From Novosphingobium sp. 9 (GTDB lineage Bacteria > Pseudomonadota > Alphaproteobacteria > Sphingomonadales > Sphingomonadaceae), in the NCBI RefSeq assembly GCF_025340265.1, contig NZ_CP022707.1, positions 1,116,501 to 1,180,500 of the forward strand: a stretch of DNA of 64,000 nucleotides, read 5' to 3'. Both the position numbers and the translations under genes were made by a program. The notes below the pieces were generated by a model. That model ran no database searches. It was not told the origin of the DNA and saw nothing but the letters and a program-made list of their open reading frames with translations. Positions 28,854 through 36,694 of this stretch are shown here, in pieces. Every line of letters starts with the position of its first letter. Within the stretch, counting starts at the first letter, position 1.

Positions 28854-29783
28854 ACCAGCATAAGACAGTTATCGCGCTGACCGGCGGGACCGGTTTCGTC
28901 GGCAGTGCGACCATCGAGGCGGCGCTGGCGGCCAAACGCGGGGGAGGCTATCACCTGCGCGCGCTGACCCGCCGCGAGCAGGCGCCGCGCGACGGGATCA
29001 CCTGGGTCCGTGGCGAGCTGACCGACACCGCCTCGCTCGAAAACCTCGTGCATGGCGCCGATGCGGTGATCCATGTCGCAGGCGTGGTCAACGCGCCCGA
29101 TGCCGAAGGCTTCGAGCTGGGCAATGTTACCGGCACGCTCAACCTCGTGACCGAATGCGTGGCGGCAGGCGTGCGGCGTTTCGTCCATGTCTCGTCGCTG
29201 AGCGCGCGCGAGCCGGACCTGTCGGACTACGGCGCCTCGAAGGCGCGGGCCGAGACGGTGGTCAAGGCCAGCCCGCTCGACTGGACGCTGGTGCGCCCGC
29301 CCGCGATCTATGGCCCGCGCGACAAGGAGATGTTCGAGCTGTTCCGCGCCGCGCGCTGGGGGTGATCCCGGTGCCGGGCAACGGGCGCGCCTCGGTGATC
29401 CATGTGCAGGATCTGGCGCGGCTGCTGGTCGGCCTCGTCCCGCATGACGATCGCACGGCGGGGCGCACCTTCGAGCCGGACGACGGCACCCCGCAGGGCT
29501 GGGCGCACTACGAACTGGCGCAGGCGATCGGCTATGCCATGGGCCGCCGCCCCAAGGTGCTGGGCCTGTCGCGCCGCACTCTGGAGTTCGCGGCGTGGTG
29601 CGATCACTTCGCGCGCGGCACCAAGGCGAAGATGACGAAGGACCGCGCGGCCTATTTCAGCCACCCCGACTGGGTGGTGTCTCCGGGGCGATGCCGCCTG
29701 CGGCCTTGTGGGCGCCGCAGATCGAGACTCGCGCCGGACTGAAGGCGACCGCGCAGTGGTATCGCGACGAGAAGTGGCTTTAA
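28850..29783 (+). pseudogene. NAD(P)-dependent epimerase/dehydratase, two frameshifts
   Basis: This extended-SDR protein starts with GTG at 28850, overlapping the proB stop, and has the nucleotide motif ALTGGTGFVGSATIEAAL. YGASKARAE carries the YxxxK active-site pair. The frame ends after FRAARWG because one G is missing from the run at 29358-29362, then resumes as VIPVPGNGRASVIHVQDLARLL. It breaks again at 29685-29688, where another missing G hides GAMPPAALWAPQIETRAG and the true stop at 29781-29783. Repaired length is about 311 residues. Relatives next to proB in sphingomonads are often annotated as NAD(P)H-binding proteins. Both breaks look like consensus errors. Confidence 0.78.
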
Positions 29784-29933
29784 AGATCCTGACCTGCGCC
29801 GGGTGCAACTGATCCCGCAGGAAAGGGCACGGAATCCGGCTCTTTCGGTGGGTTCCGATGCACATTCACGCTTGTTCGGAAGGGGGGAGAGGGGTAAATT
29901 GCGCGCCTGCACGGGCGCGCGCACCGCAAACGG

Positions 29934-30719
29934 ATGCAAACGATTTTGGATATGACGACAGAACGCAAATTCATCGAGGCCATCGCGCTGCGGCGCATGG
30001 TGGTCGCGCAGTACAACGGCAACGAGATGCGGCTCGCCCCGCACCAGCTGTTCTCGCGCCACGGCGACCTGTTCGTCAGCGCGCTCAACACGCTCAAGAA
30101 CTGGCGCTCGGACGATGACCGCCGCCTGACCCAGTACAAGCTGCTGGGGCTGAGCGAAGTGGCGCTGACCGACGAGGCGTTCGAGCCGCTCGCGGTGTTC
30201 GACGGCACGCTCCCCGCGAAACCGACACCGAAGTCTTCGCGCTCGCGCTCGCCTGAGCGTAAGACCAAGGCGCGCTCGCCTGAGCGCAAGACCAAAGCGC
30301 GCTCGGCTGACCTGACAAGCGAGGCCTTCTTCCGGCTCGCCGCGTGGCGGGCCGGTCGCGTTTCCGGCGCCCAGCCTGCGGCCGCAGGCATGGCCTGCAA
30401 AGTCGGCCTGCGGTCGCAGGCATCGGCTGGCGACGGGGCCTGCAAAGGATATCCTTCTCCCGTTTCACTGTTCGGAACCTTGTTTCGGCTGCGCCGTTAC
30501 TATGGGCAACAGAACGAAACACGGAGATGGGACTATGACTCTTCTGCTTATCCTCATCGTTGGCGGCGTGATCGGCTGGCTGGCCAGTCTGGTGATGCGC
30601 ACCGACGCCCAGCAGGGTATCTTCCTCAACATCGTCGTCGGCGTGGTCGGCGCGGTGATCGCCGGCTTCCTGATTACCCCGCTGATCGGCGGCGCGCCGA
30701 TCACCAGCGGCAGCTTTGA
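29934..30719 (+). CDS. WYL-domain-like protein with repeat-derived C-terminal extension
   Basis: The first 90 or so residues resemble a WYL-type domain: RKFIEAIALRRMVVAQYNG, then APHQLFSRHGDLFVSALN and YKLLGLSEVALTDEAFEPLAVFDG. After that the frame runs through a 27-bp tandem repeat (30244-30308, encoding RSPERKTKA twice) and palindromic repeats (30374-30448). It then runs over the EcfG-type promoter and start of glsB in another frame before stopping at 30719. The functional protein is probably short, and the extension looks like a lost stop or an undetected frameshift. Starts at 29934 or 29952 are both possible. WYL domains bind nucleic acid or nucleotide ligands; the role here is unknown. 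Confidence 0.5.
   Translation: MQTILDMTTERKFIEAIALRRMVVAQYNGNEMRLAPHQLFSRHGDLFVSALNTLKNWRSDDDRRLTQYKLLGLSEVALTDEAFEPLAVFDGTLPAKPTPKSSRSRSPERKTKARSPERKTKARSADLTSEAFFRLAAWRAGRVSGAQPAAAGMACKVGLRSQASAGDGACKGYPSPVSLFGTLFRLRRYYGQQNETRRWDYDSSAYPHRWRRDRLAGQSGDAHRRPAGYLPQHRRRRGRRGDRRLPDYPADRRRADHQRQL
30244..30448. repeat. 27-bp tandem repeat followed by two palindromes
   Basis: A 27-bp unit is repeated about 2.4 times from 30244 to 30308. Two near-identical palindromes follow: GCCTGCGGCCGCAGGC at 30374-30389 and GCCTGCGGTCGCAGGC at 30406-30421. Each is followed by a GGCCTGCAAAG or closely similar segment. This appears to be a small palindromic element inserted at the end of the WYL-like gene. Confidence 0.7.
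30474..30498 (+). promoter_or_regulatory. EcfG-type general stress promoter for glsB
   Basis: GGAAC at 30474-30478, a 16-base spacer, then CGTT at 30495-30498 match the alphaproteobacterial EcfG consensus exactly. The glsB ATG is 36 bases downstream of the -10 element. Confidence 0.75.
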
Positions 30720-30804
30720 TCTGATGTCGCTGATCGCCTCGTTCCTGGGTGCGGTGGTGCTGCTGGCGATCGTCAACCTGGTGCGTCGCGGTTCGGTCCG
30801 CTGA
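30535..30804 (+). CDS. GlsB/YeaQ/YmgE-family stress response membrane protein
   Basis: This 89-residue protein has three hydrophobic helices: LLLILIVGGVIGWLASLVM, IFLNIVVGVVGAVIAGFLI, and LMSLIASFLGAVVLLAIVNL. The glycine pattern is that of the transglycosylase-associated family (GlsB/YeaQ/YmgE). Members are induced by general stress in many bacteria, but the biochemical role is unknown. ACGGAGATGGGACT before ATG 30535 contains a good ribosome site. A perfect EcfG-type promoter lies upstream, linking it to the PhyR-EcfG system encoded 5 kb away. Confidence 0.9.
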   Translation: MTLLLILIVGGVIGWLASLVMRTDAQQGIFLNIVVGVVGAVIAGFLITPLIGGAPITSGSFDLMSLIASFLGAVVLLAIVNLVRRGSVR

Positions 30805-30951
30805 GCGCGACGACAAGCGTAATGCAATAGATTGCATGCAATAAAACGGAGCGGCGCGGAACCAACCGCGCCCTCCATTGCTTGAACATCGGGCGTATCG
30901 AACAGAAATGATGCGCTTTATTCAGGTAAAACAGGGAAAGGATATCCTGTC

Positions 30952-31224
30952 ATGAAATTCGTCACCATGCCGCGCGTCGCCATGATCGCAGCCGCCACCG
31001 CCTCGCTCGGGCTTGCCGCCTGCCAGAAGTCGGGCGCCGACAAGGAAGCCGAGGCGATCGCCAGCAGCTCCGATGCGGCTGCCGATGCGATGGACGATCA
31101 GGCCTCGCAGATGTCGGGCGCTGCGGCTGACCAGATGAACGATGCTGCCGATGCCACCCGCGCGCAGGGCAATACCGATGCCACGGCCGTCAAGGATCAG
31201 GCTTCGGAAGCAGCCGGAAACTGA
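30952..31224 (+). CDS. Small alanine-rich lipoprotein
   Basis: This 90-residue protein has a lipoprotein signal peptide ending in the lipobox LGLAAC (Cys at residue 24). A hydrophilic Ala/Asp/Gln-rich helix with no aromatic residues follows (DAAADAMDDQASQMSGAAAD region), suggesting a coiled or disordered periplasmic tether. No family is recognised. A GGAACC lies about 95 bases upstream, but the expected CGTT at -10 is missing, so stress control is uncertain. A terminator follows about 100 bases later. Confidence 0.7.
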   Translation: MKFVTMPRVAMIAAATASLGLAACQKSGADKEAEAIASSSDAAADAMDDQASQMSGAAADQMNDAADATRAQGNTDATAVKDQASEAAGN

Positions 31225-31325
31225 TTTTTCGCACCTGATACCGCGAGACTGATCCGCGATAAGGGTCGCATGACTGCCTGCGTGAGACTGCGAATCCCCC
31301 ACAGGCCAGCCAACGGATCAGCGAG

Positions 31326-31356
31326 GAGGGGTGGCGCATGCCGCCCCTCTTTCGTT
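31326..31356 (+). terminator. Rho-independent terminator downstream of small lipoprotein gene
   Basis: A 10-bp stem (GAGGGGTGGC / GCCGCCCCTC) with loop GCAT is followed by TTTCGTT. Nothing else is recognised in the gap 31225-31521 before sodB. Confidence 0.75.
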
Positions 31357-31521
31357 GCGAGCAATAAAATTACCGATAATCATGCTGCTACTGCGAAAAT
31401 GTCACCAGTGAACGCTTGAATTGTCGGCCTCCAGCGCTGACATAGGCCCCGAACGCGCGCGGGGCCAAATGCGCGCGGAAAATCGCAGGTCACCAAGAAC
31501 CGCAAAACAGGAAGACATGCC

Positions 31522-32124
31522 ATGACGATCCCTTTGATGCCGCTGCCCTATGCCCTCGACGCGCTTGAGCCGCATATCTCCAGCAAGACGCTGGAAATCC
31601 ACCACGGCGCCCACCACAAGACTTATGTGGACAAGCTGAACGCCGCCATCGAAGGCACCGACAACGCCGGTAAGTCGGTGGAAGAGATCGCCAAGGCCGC
31701 TTCCGGCCCGCTGTTCAACAACTCGGCCCAGACCTGGAACCACGGTTTCTACTGGCACTCGCTGTCGCCTGAGAAGACCGCGCCCAGCGAGAGCCTGCTG
31801 GCCGCCATCACCGCCGATTTCGGTTCGCTTGACGCGCTGCTTGAAGCGCTCTCGAACGAGGCGATCAACCACTTCTCGAACGGCTGGGCCTGGCTCGTCG
31901 TCGACGCAGGCAAGCTCAAGGTCATCTCGACCCACGACGCCGACAGCGCGCTTGTCAAGGACGTGCTGCCGCTGCTGACCGTCGACGTGTGGGAGCACGC
32001 CTACTACATCGACCAGATGAACAAGCGCCCGGCCTACGTGAAGGCGGTTCTGGAGAACATCCTGAACTGGACCTTCGCCAGCGACAACTTCGATCGCGGC
32101 ACGGCCTGGACCTATCCGGCCTGA
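31522..32124 (+). CDS. sodB: Superoxide dismutase, Fe/Mn family (iron type likely)
   Basis: The 200-residue enzyme dismutates superoxide. Metal ligands appear in HHGAHHKTYVDKLN (His), NSAQTWNHGFYWHSL (His), and VDVWEHAYYIDQMN (Asp and His). SAQTWNH with Gln in this position and AWLVVDAGKLKV favour the iron form. No signal peptide is present, so it is cytoplasmic. It is monocistronic with a strong terminator downstream. No OxyR or Fur site was recognised upstream. Confidence 0.95.
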   Translation: MTIPLMPLPYALDALEPHISSKTLEIHHGAHHKTYVDKLNAAIEGTDNAGKSVEEIAKAASGPLFNNSAQTWNHGFYWHSLSPEKTAPSESLLAAITADFGSLDALLEALSNEAINHFSNGWAWLVVDAGKLKVISTHDADSALVKDVLPLLTVDVWEHAYYIDQMNKRPAYVKAVLENILNWTFASDNFDRGTAWTYPA

Positions 32125-32177
32125 TCCTGGTCTGAAGTTTCCTCCGGTCTGAACGGGCCGGGCATCTGTTAGGGGGA

Positions 32178-32220
32178 GGGGCGTCCCGTCCGGCTGCGGC
32201 CAGACGGGGCGCCCCTTCTT
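32178..32220 (+). terminator. Rho-independent terminator after sodB
   Basis: A 13-bp stem (GGGGCGTCCCGTC / GACGGGGCGCCCC, one G-T pair) encloses a 12-base loop and is followed by TTCTT. Confidence 0.8.
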
Positions 32221-32277
32221 CGTGTCCCATTCCAGAAGTCTCCTTCCCCCCCGAAAAACATCCAAGGATATCAGCAT

Positions 32278-33159
32278 ATGAAGATCGGCATCATCGGCCT
32301 CGGCAGCATGGGGCGCGGCATGGCCGCCAATCTGGTTCAGGCCGGGCACGAGGTGGTCGCCTGGAACCGCTCGGGCGGCGAGGTCGCGGGCGTGACCATG
32401 GTGGCGACGCCCGCCGAGGCGATGCAGGGCGAAGTGCTGTTCACCATGCTGAGCCAGGACGAGACCATCGAGGAGGTGATCGTCGGCCCTGGTCTGCTGG
32501 AACAGGCAACGAAGGGCCTGATCCACGTGGTCAGCGCGACGATCTCGGTCGCCTATGCCAAGAAACTGGTGGACCTGCACAAGGCGGCGGGGCTCACTTA
32601 TGTCTCGGCGCCGGTGCTGGGGCGCCCGGACGTGGCGGCGGCTGGCAAGCTCAACGTGCTGGCGGCAGGCCCGGCAGAGGCGCTGGCCAAGGTTTCGCCC
32701 GCGCTGGAGGCGATGGCGGGCAAGGTCTGGGATCTGGGGCCTGAGGCGCCCACCGCCAATGCCGTGAAGATTGCCTGCAACATGATGATCACCATGGCGA
32801 TCGAGGGCATGGCAGAGGCGGTCGTGCTCAGCGAGAGCGAGGGCTGCGGGCGTGAGCAGTTCTTCGAGGTGATGCTGGGCACGCTGTTCGGCTGCCGCGT
32901 TTACGAGAATTATTCGGGCATCATCGCCAAGGGCGAATACCAGCCAGGCTTCAAGGCGACGCTGGGCCTCAAGGACCTGCGCCTCGCCAGCGAGGTCGCC
33001 AAGGCGTCTGGCGGCGACCTGCCGATGCTCGCCGCCGTCCACAAGCGCATGGGCGAGGCGGTCGAGGCCGGGAACGGCGACAAGGACTGGGGCGTGATGG
33101 CAGGCTACACGATTGCGACGGCGAAGGGAGCGACTGCCAAGGATGCGACCGGCGGGTAA
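32278..33159 (+). CDS. NAD(P)-dependent beta-hydroxyacid dehydrogenase family protein
   Basis: The 293-residue protein has an N-terminal Rossmann domain (KIGIIGLGSMGRGMAANL) and the all-alpha C-terminal domain of the 3-hydroxyisobutyrate/6-phosphogluconate dehydrogenase group. YVSAPVLGRPDVAAAGKLNV holds the substrate motif, and NAVKIACNMMITMAIEGMAE holds the catalytic lysine. In related enzymes, GRP in place of GG(T/S) near the substrate motif is typical of imine reductase or NAD(P)-binding protein subgroups, so the substrate is unclear. The gene stands alone between sodB and a diguanylate cyclase. Confidence 0.85.
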   Translation: MKIGIIGLGSMGRGMAANLVQAGHEVVAWNRSGGEVAGVTMVATPAEAMQGEVLFTMLSQDETIEEVIVGPGLLEQATKGLIHVVSATISVAYAKKLVDLHKAAGLTYVSAPVLGRPDVAAAGKLNVLAAGPAEALAKVSPALEAMAGKVWDLGPEAPTANAVKIACNMMITMAIEGMAEAVVLSESEGCGREQFFEVMLGTLFGCRVYENYSGIIAKGEYQPGFKATLGLKDLRLASEVAKASGGDLPMLAAVHKRMGEAVEAGNGDKDWGVMAGYTIATAKGATAKDATGG

Positions 33160-33334
33160 ACTCGAAACTACCGGATAAACGGGAACATTCGGGTCGGCGC
33201 GGGCGGCGGGCGGAACGCCGCGTCTGCGTCGGCCCGGTCCCGTTCAAGCCCCCCGGATTGCGTTAACCGCTTAAGGACGATTTCATGGCATACTGCCGGG
33301 AATCGGAAAAGCGCATTCGCGGGAGGTCGCCGAA

Positions 33335-34864
33335 GTGCCGTCTGCCCTGCTTAGGTCTTCTGGCCTGCCCAGTTCCCGTACCCTGTCATGGCGCGGGCTC
33401 GCGATTGCGGGTGTGCCGGTGGCGTTCGCGGCGATGCATCTGGCGGCGCTCCACCTGCTGCCGTTTCGCGGGGACCAGATCTCGTTCGCGTTCCTGATGC
33501 TGGCGCCGCTGCTGGCCGCGCTGGGCTGTCTGTGGCGGGTCCGACGCGAAGGCGCCGAAGGCTGGCTGGCGATGGCCGCTGCAATGCTGCTGTGGGCCTC
33601 GGGCATGTTCACCGCGATGATCGGGGTGATGGTCTATGCGATGGAGGGAGAGGAGCGGCTGAGCATGCTGCTTTTCGTGCTCTACGGCGTGCCGCTGATC
33701 TTCACGCTGGCGAGCCCTGCCGGGGACAGGTGGCCCAAGCGCGCGATCGATGCCGCGCTGGCGGCGGCGCTGGGCTATCTCTACTACGCCTATGTGTTCC
33801 GGCTCATCGCCGCGCAGGGGGCCGATGCGGTGGGGCACTCCGCGCTGGTGACGATGTTCGACATCGAGAACCTGTTCGTGGCCTTCTGCGCGGTGCTGCG
33901 CCTTGTCACCTGCGTCGATACCGCGCGGCTGCGGTTCCATCGTATCTGTACAGGCTTTGCGCTCAGCTATCTGGTGATGGCCTTCTACATCAACCACTTC
34001 CAGGGCGCGTCCGATTACGGCGGGCTGACCGATCTGGTGATCGACCTGCCGTTCCTGGGGCTTGCGACAGCGGCTTTCGTGGGACGGCGCAGCCCCGCGA
34101 CGCTGCGCCGCCCGGTCGGCAACCGCACGGTGATCCGCGCCGTGGAAGTGGGCAGTCCGCTGCTGATCCCGGTGACGCTGCTGTCGGTCTCGGCGCTGCT
34201 GGTCTCGCACAATCCGGCGCAGGCGGTCAGCGGCTGCATCGCGGCGATGCTGGGCTATGGCCTGCGCACGATCCTGGTGCAGATGCGCACCATCAGCGAG
34301 CGTGACCGCATGGCGGCTCTCTCGCATCTCGACGGGCTGACCGGGATCGCCAACCGCCGCCAGTTCGACGAGTGCTTCGCGCAAGGCTGGCTCGACGCAC
34401 GCCGAACGGCCACACCGCTGGCGCTGCTGATGATCGACATCGACCATTTCAAGCCGCTCAACGACCGCTACGGCCACGCCATCGGCGATGAGCGGCTGAT
34501 CGAGGTGGCACAGGCGCTGGTCGCGGTGCCGATGCGCAGCGGCGGGCTTGTCGCGCGCTATGGCGGCGAGGAGTTCGCAGTGATCGCGCCGGGGTTGGAC
34601 TTTGCCGAGGCACAGCGGCTGGGCGAGGCGATGCGCGGGGCCGTGGAAGCGCTCGCACTGGCGGCGCCCGAGGGTATCGTCACGGTCAGCGTCGGGCTGG
34701 CGCTGGCACAGGCGGGAGACGATCCTGCCAGCCTGCTGGCAGCAGCCGATGCGGCGCTCTACGAGGCCAAGCGCGCCGGGCGCAACCGCGTGTCCGGGCA
34801 GCCGGTGCGGCTCCATATGGTGCCACCGTCACCGCCTGCCGACGAGCGTTCGGCAGCGGGGTGA
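33335..34864 (+). CDS. Diguanylate cyclase with N-terminal membrane sensor domain
   Basis: The 509-residue protein has eight or so N-terminal transmembrane helices (residues 15-310) and a C-terminal GGDEF domain (residues 335-490). The catalytic motif is GGEEF (in ARYGGEEFAVIAPG), with DIDHFKPLNDRYGH upstream. The product-inhibition I-site RxxD that usually lies five residues before the motif is absent (RSGG instead). It should make cyclic di-GMP at the inner membrane in response to an unknown signal. GTG at 33335 is chosen because GGGAGG lies nine bases upstream. Confidence 0.9.
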   Translation: MPSALLRSSGLPSSRTLSWRGLAIAGVPVAFAAMHLAALHLLPFRGDQISFAFLMLAPLLAALGCLWRVRREGAEGWLAMAAAMLLWASGMFTAMIGVMVYAMEGEERLSMLLFVLYGVPLIFTLASPAGDRWPKRAIDAALAAALGYLYYAYVFRLIAAQGADAVGHSALVTMFDIENLFVAFCAVLRLVTCVDTARLRFHRICTGFALSYLVMAFYINHFQGASDYGGLTDLVIDLPFLGLATAAFVGRRSPATLRRPVGNRTVIRAVEVGSPLLIPVTLLSVSALLVSHNPAQAVSGCIAAMLGYGLRTILVQMRTISERDRMAALSHLDGLTGIANRRQFDECFAQGWLDARRTATPLALLMIDIDHFKPLNDRYGHAIGDERLIEVAQALVAVPMRSGGLVARYGGEEFAVIAPGLDFAEAQRLGEAMRGAVEALALAAPEGIVTVSVGLALAQAGDDPASLLAAADAALYEAKRAGRNRVSGQPVRLHMVPPSPPADERSAAG

Positions 34865-34901
34865 GCGCGGTCAGGCGGTTCTCACCGGACGCGACGCCCC
34901 T

Positions 34902-35684
34902 TCAGATCAGCCCCGGATAGGCCCCGCCGTCGAGCGCGAGGTTCTGGCCCGAAACGAACCCGGCCTGCGCCGAACACAGATAGGCGCAGGCATCGCCGAA
35001 CTCCGCAGGATCGCCGATCCGTCCGGAAGGCCCGCGCGCGCGGCCCAGCTTGGCGAAGGCGGCTTCCAGATCGATGCCATCCTCCTCGGCGATGCGGCGG
35101 GCGCGGTTGGCGAGCCGGTCGGTGCGGAACGGGCCGGGCAGCAGGTTGTTGATCGTCACGTTGTCGGCGATGGCCTCGATCTGCACGGCCTTGGCCATCG
35201 CCGTCAGCCCGGCGCGTGCCGCGACCGAGAGCGACATGTCGGCAGGGGGAGCCTTGACCAGACCCGAGGTGATGTTGACGATCCGCCCGAACTTGCGCGC
35301 CCGCATGCCGGGCAGTGCGGCGGTGATGAACTGGATCGGCGCGAGCATGTTGGAATTGACTGCCGCTGGCCAGTCTTCCGCCACGATCTCCGCGAACCTG
35401 GCGACGCGCGGCCCGTGGTTGTTGGTGACGAGAATGTCGGGGTCGGGGCAGGCGGCGATCAGCGCGGCGCGGGCCTGTGCATCGTCGAGGTCGGCGGCGA
35501 AGCGATGGACTTTCGCGCCGGTGGCGGCCTCGATGCCCTGCGCGGCCTCGGCCAGCCGGGCATCGTCGCGACCGTTGATCCACACCTCTGCCCCTTCGCG
35601 GGCCAGCGCAGTGGCGCAGGCCAGGCCCAGCCCTTTCGAGGATGCGCAGACCAGCGCGCGGCGACCGGCGATGCCAAGGTCCAT
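34902..35684 (-). CDS. Atypical SDR-family protein lacking catalytic Tyr and Lys
   Basis: The 260-residue protein has a short-chain dehydrogenase fold: GRRALVCASSKGLGLACATAL with the cofactor loop, TNNHGPRVARF in place of NNAG, and NITSGLVKAPPADMSLSVAAR in the active-site region. Where classical members have YxxxK, this one has SVAAR, so the catalytic Tyr is Ser and Lys is Arg. GQNLALDGGAYPGLI is the normal C-terminus. It is often annotated as a 3-oxoacyl-ACP reductase, but the missing residues argue for altered or no redox activity. It lies downstream of ecfG on the same strand. Confidence 0.8.
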   Translation of the reverse strand: MDLGIAGRRALVCASSKGLGLACATALAREGAEVWINGRDDARLAEAAQGIEAATGAKVHRFAADLDDAQARAALIAACPDPDILVTNNHGPRVARFAEIVAEDWPAAVNSNMLAPIQFITAALPGMRARKFGRIVNITSGLVKAPPADMSLSVAARAGLTAMAKAVQIEAIADNVTINNLLPGPFRTDRLANRARRIAEEDGIDLEAAFAKLGRARGPSGRIGDPAEFGDACAYLCSAQAGFVSGQNLALDGGAYPGLI

Positions 35685-35717
35685 TTCTACTCTCCCGGAT
35701 GGTCTTTGAGGGCGCGC

Positions 35718-36266
35718 TTATCCCGCTCTGCGGGCGCGCAGATCGAAGGGCTTCTCGGCATCGACGTCGAGCATGCGGGCAAGGTCGGCGCGGGCGCGGG
35801 CGACGCGGCTTTTCATCGTGCCGATCGGGCATTCGGCGATCGCGGCGGCCTCTTCATAGGAAAAGCCCGAGGCGCCCACCAGCAGCACCGCCTCGCGCCG
35901 TTCGGGGGCGAGATTGCGCAGCGCCGCTTCCATATCGTCGAGATGGAGCGGGGCCTCCTGATCGGCCTCCATCACCAGCAACCGCTCCGCAACGCCTTCG
36001 TCTAGGTCGGTCTGCCGCTTGGAGCGGCGCAGTTCGGAAAGGTAGTGGTTGCGCAGGATCGCGAAAGTCCAGGCGCGCATATTGGTGCCCGGCGTGTAGC
36101 GTTCGCGCGCGGTCCATGCCTTGATCGTGGCTTCCTGCACCAGATCGTCGGCGAAGTCCGGGCGACCGCACAGGCCGCGAGCGAAAGCGCGAAGGTGGGG
36201 GAGCACCCCCATGAGTTCCTTGCGAAAAGCCTCGTCCTGCGAGGAGGGCTGGATGCGCTCAGGCAT
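35718..36266 (-). CDS. ecfG: EcfG-type general stress sigma factor
   Basis: The 182-residue sigma factor has region 2 (HLRAFARGLCGRPDFADDLVQEA, then MRAWTFAILRNHYLSELRR) and region 4 (LAPERREAVLLVGASGFSYEEAA, then IGTMKSRVARARADLA). It is an EcfG-class sigma factor, the output of the alphaproteobacterial general stress response. Its start (MPERIQPSSQDE) overlaps the nepR stop by eight bases, the usual nepR-ecfG arrangement. NepR binds it until phosphorylated PhyR titrates NepR away. It probably reads the GGAAC-N17-GTT promoter upstream of nepR and so controls itself. Confidence 0.94.
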   Translation of the reverse strand: MPERIQPSSQDEAFRKELMGVLPHLRAFARGLCGRPDFADDLVQEATIKAWTARERYTPGTNMRAWTFAILRNHYLSELRRSKRQTDLDEGVAERLLVMEADQEAPLHLDDMEAALRNLAPERREAVLLVGASGFSYEEAAAIAECPIGTMKSRVARARADLARMLDVDAEKPFDLRARRAG

Positions 36267-36447
36267 CGCCGTCGCCGTCAAGCTTCTTGAGAAGATCCCT
36301 GAAGCTGTCCGGCAGCGGTTCATCCACCACGGAGTTGTAGAGCTTCCTCAGGCCGCCTGCCCAGCCGGGCTCGCCGTCGCGGCGCACCTCCGGCGGTAGA
36401 CCGGGAACGGCATTCCCGGCGGGGCCATCTCCTTCTGGATGAGTCAA
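36259..36447 (-). CDS. nepR: NepR anti-sigma factor
   Basis: This 62-residue protein matches NepR. The core WAGGLRKLYNSVVDEPLPD, followed by SFRDLLKKLD, forms the two helices that clamp EcfG or, after stress, the sigma-like domain of PhyR. The flanks are low complexity (GDGPAGNAVPGLPPE and DGDGDA). It is translationally coupled to ecfG downstream. An EcfG-type promoter begins about 128 bases upstream on the same strand. Confidence 0.92.
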   Translation of the reverse strand: MTHPEGDGPAGNAVPGLPPEVRRDGEPGWAGGLRKLYNSVVDEPLPDSFRDLLKKLDGDGDA

Positions 36448-36572
36448 CTCAAACTCCTTTTCGCCCGGCCCCGATGCCCGCAGGTATCCGTGCGGTCAAG
36501 CGCCTTTGGGGCACGACCGATGGAGACGACGGAAGCGAGGCGGGGCCTGTCGGCCTGTCACGGTTCAGGCAT

Positions 36573-36597
36573 GGAACATTTCATCACGCGCAAGGTT
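36573..36597 (+). promoter_or_regulatory. EcfG-type promoter for the HWE kinase gene (forward)
   Basis: GGAAC at 36573-36577, 17 bases, then GTT at 36595-36597. The kinase GTG lies 98 bases downstream. It overlaps a mirror promoter on the other strand. Confidence 0.65.
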
Positions 36598-36599
36598 CC
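36575..36599 (-). promoter_or_regulatory. EcfG-type promoter for nepR-ecfG (reverse)
   Basis: On the reverse strand GGAAC (complement of 36595-36599), 17 bases, then GTT (complement of 36575-36577). It points toward nepR. Each -35 element doubles as the -10 GTT of the opposite promoter. Confidence 0.7.
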
Positions 36600-36694
36600 C
36601 CTCGCGTCAAAGACTTGCCATAGATGTACCGGGCACGCTCTCCTTGTCGGGGGCGATCCGTCGATCCGGGGCCAGATTTCAAGGAATACATCGG

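Noticed and set aside
30244..30421. Repeats considered as a CRISPR array
   Set aside because: The units are adjacent without spacers, too short and internally palindromic. No cas gene is present.
30850..30882. Possible EcfG promoter for the small lipoprotein at 30952
   Set aside because: GGAACC is present but the -10 region reads GCTT, lacking the essential GTT.
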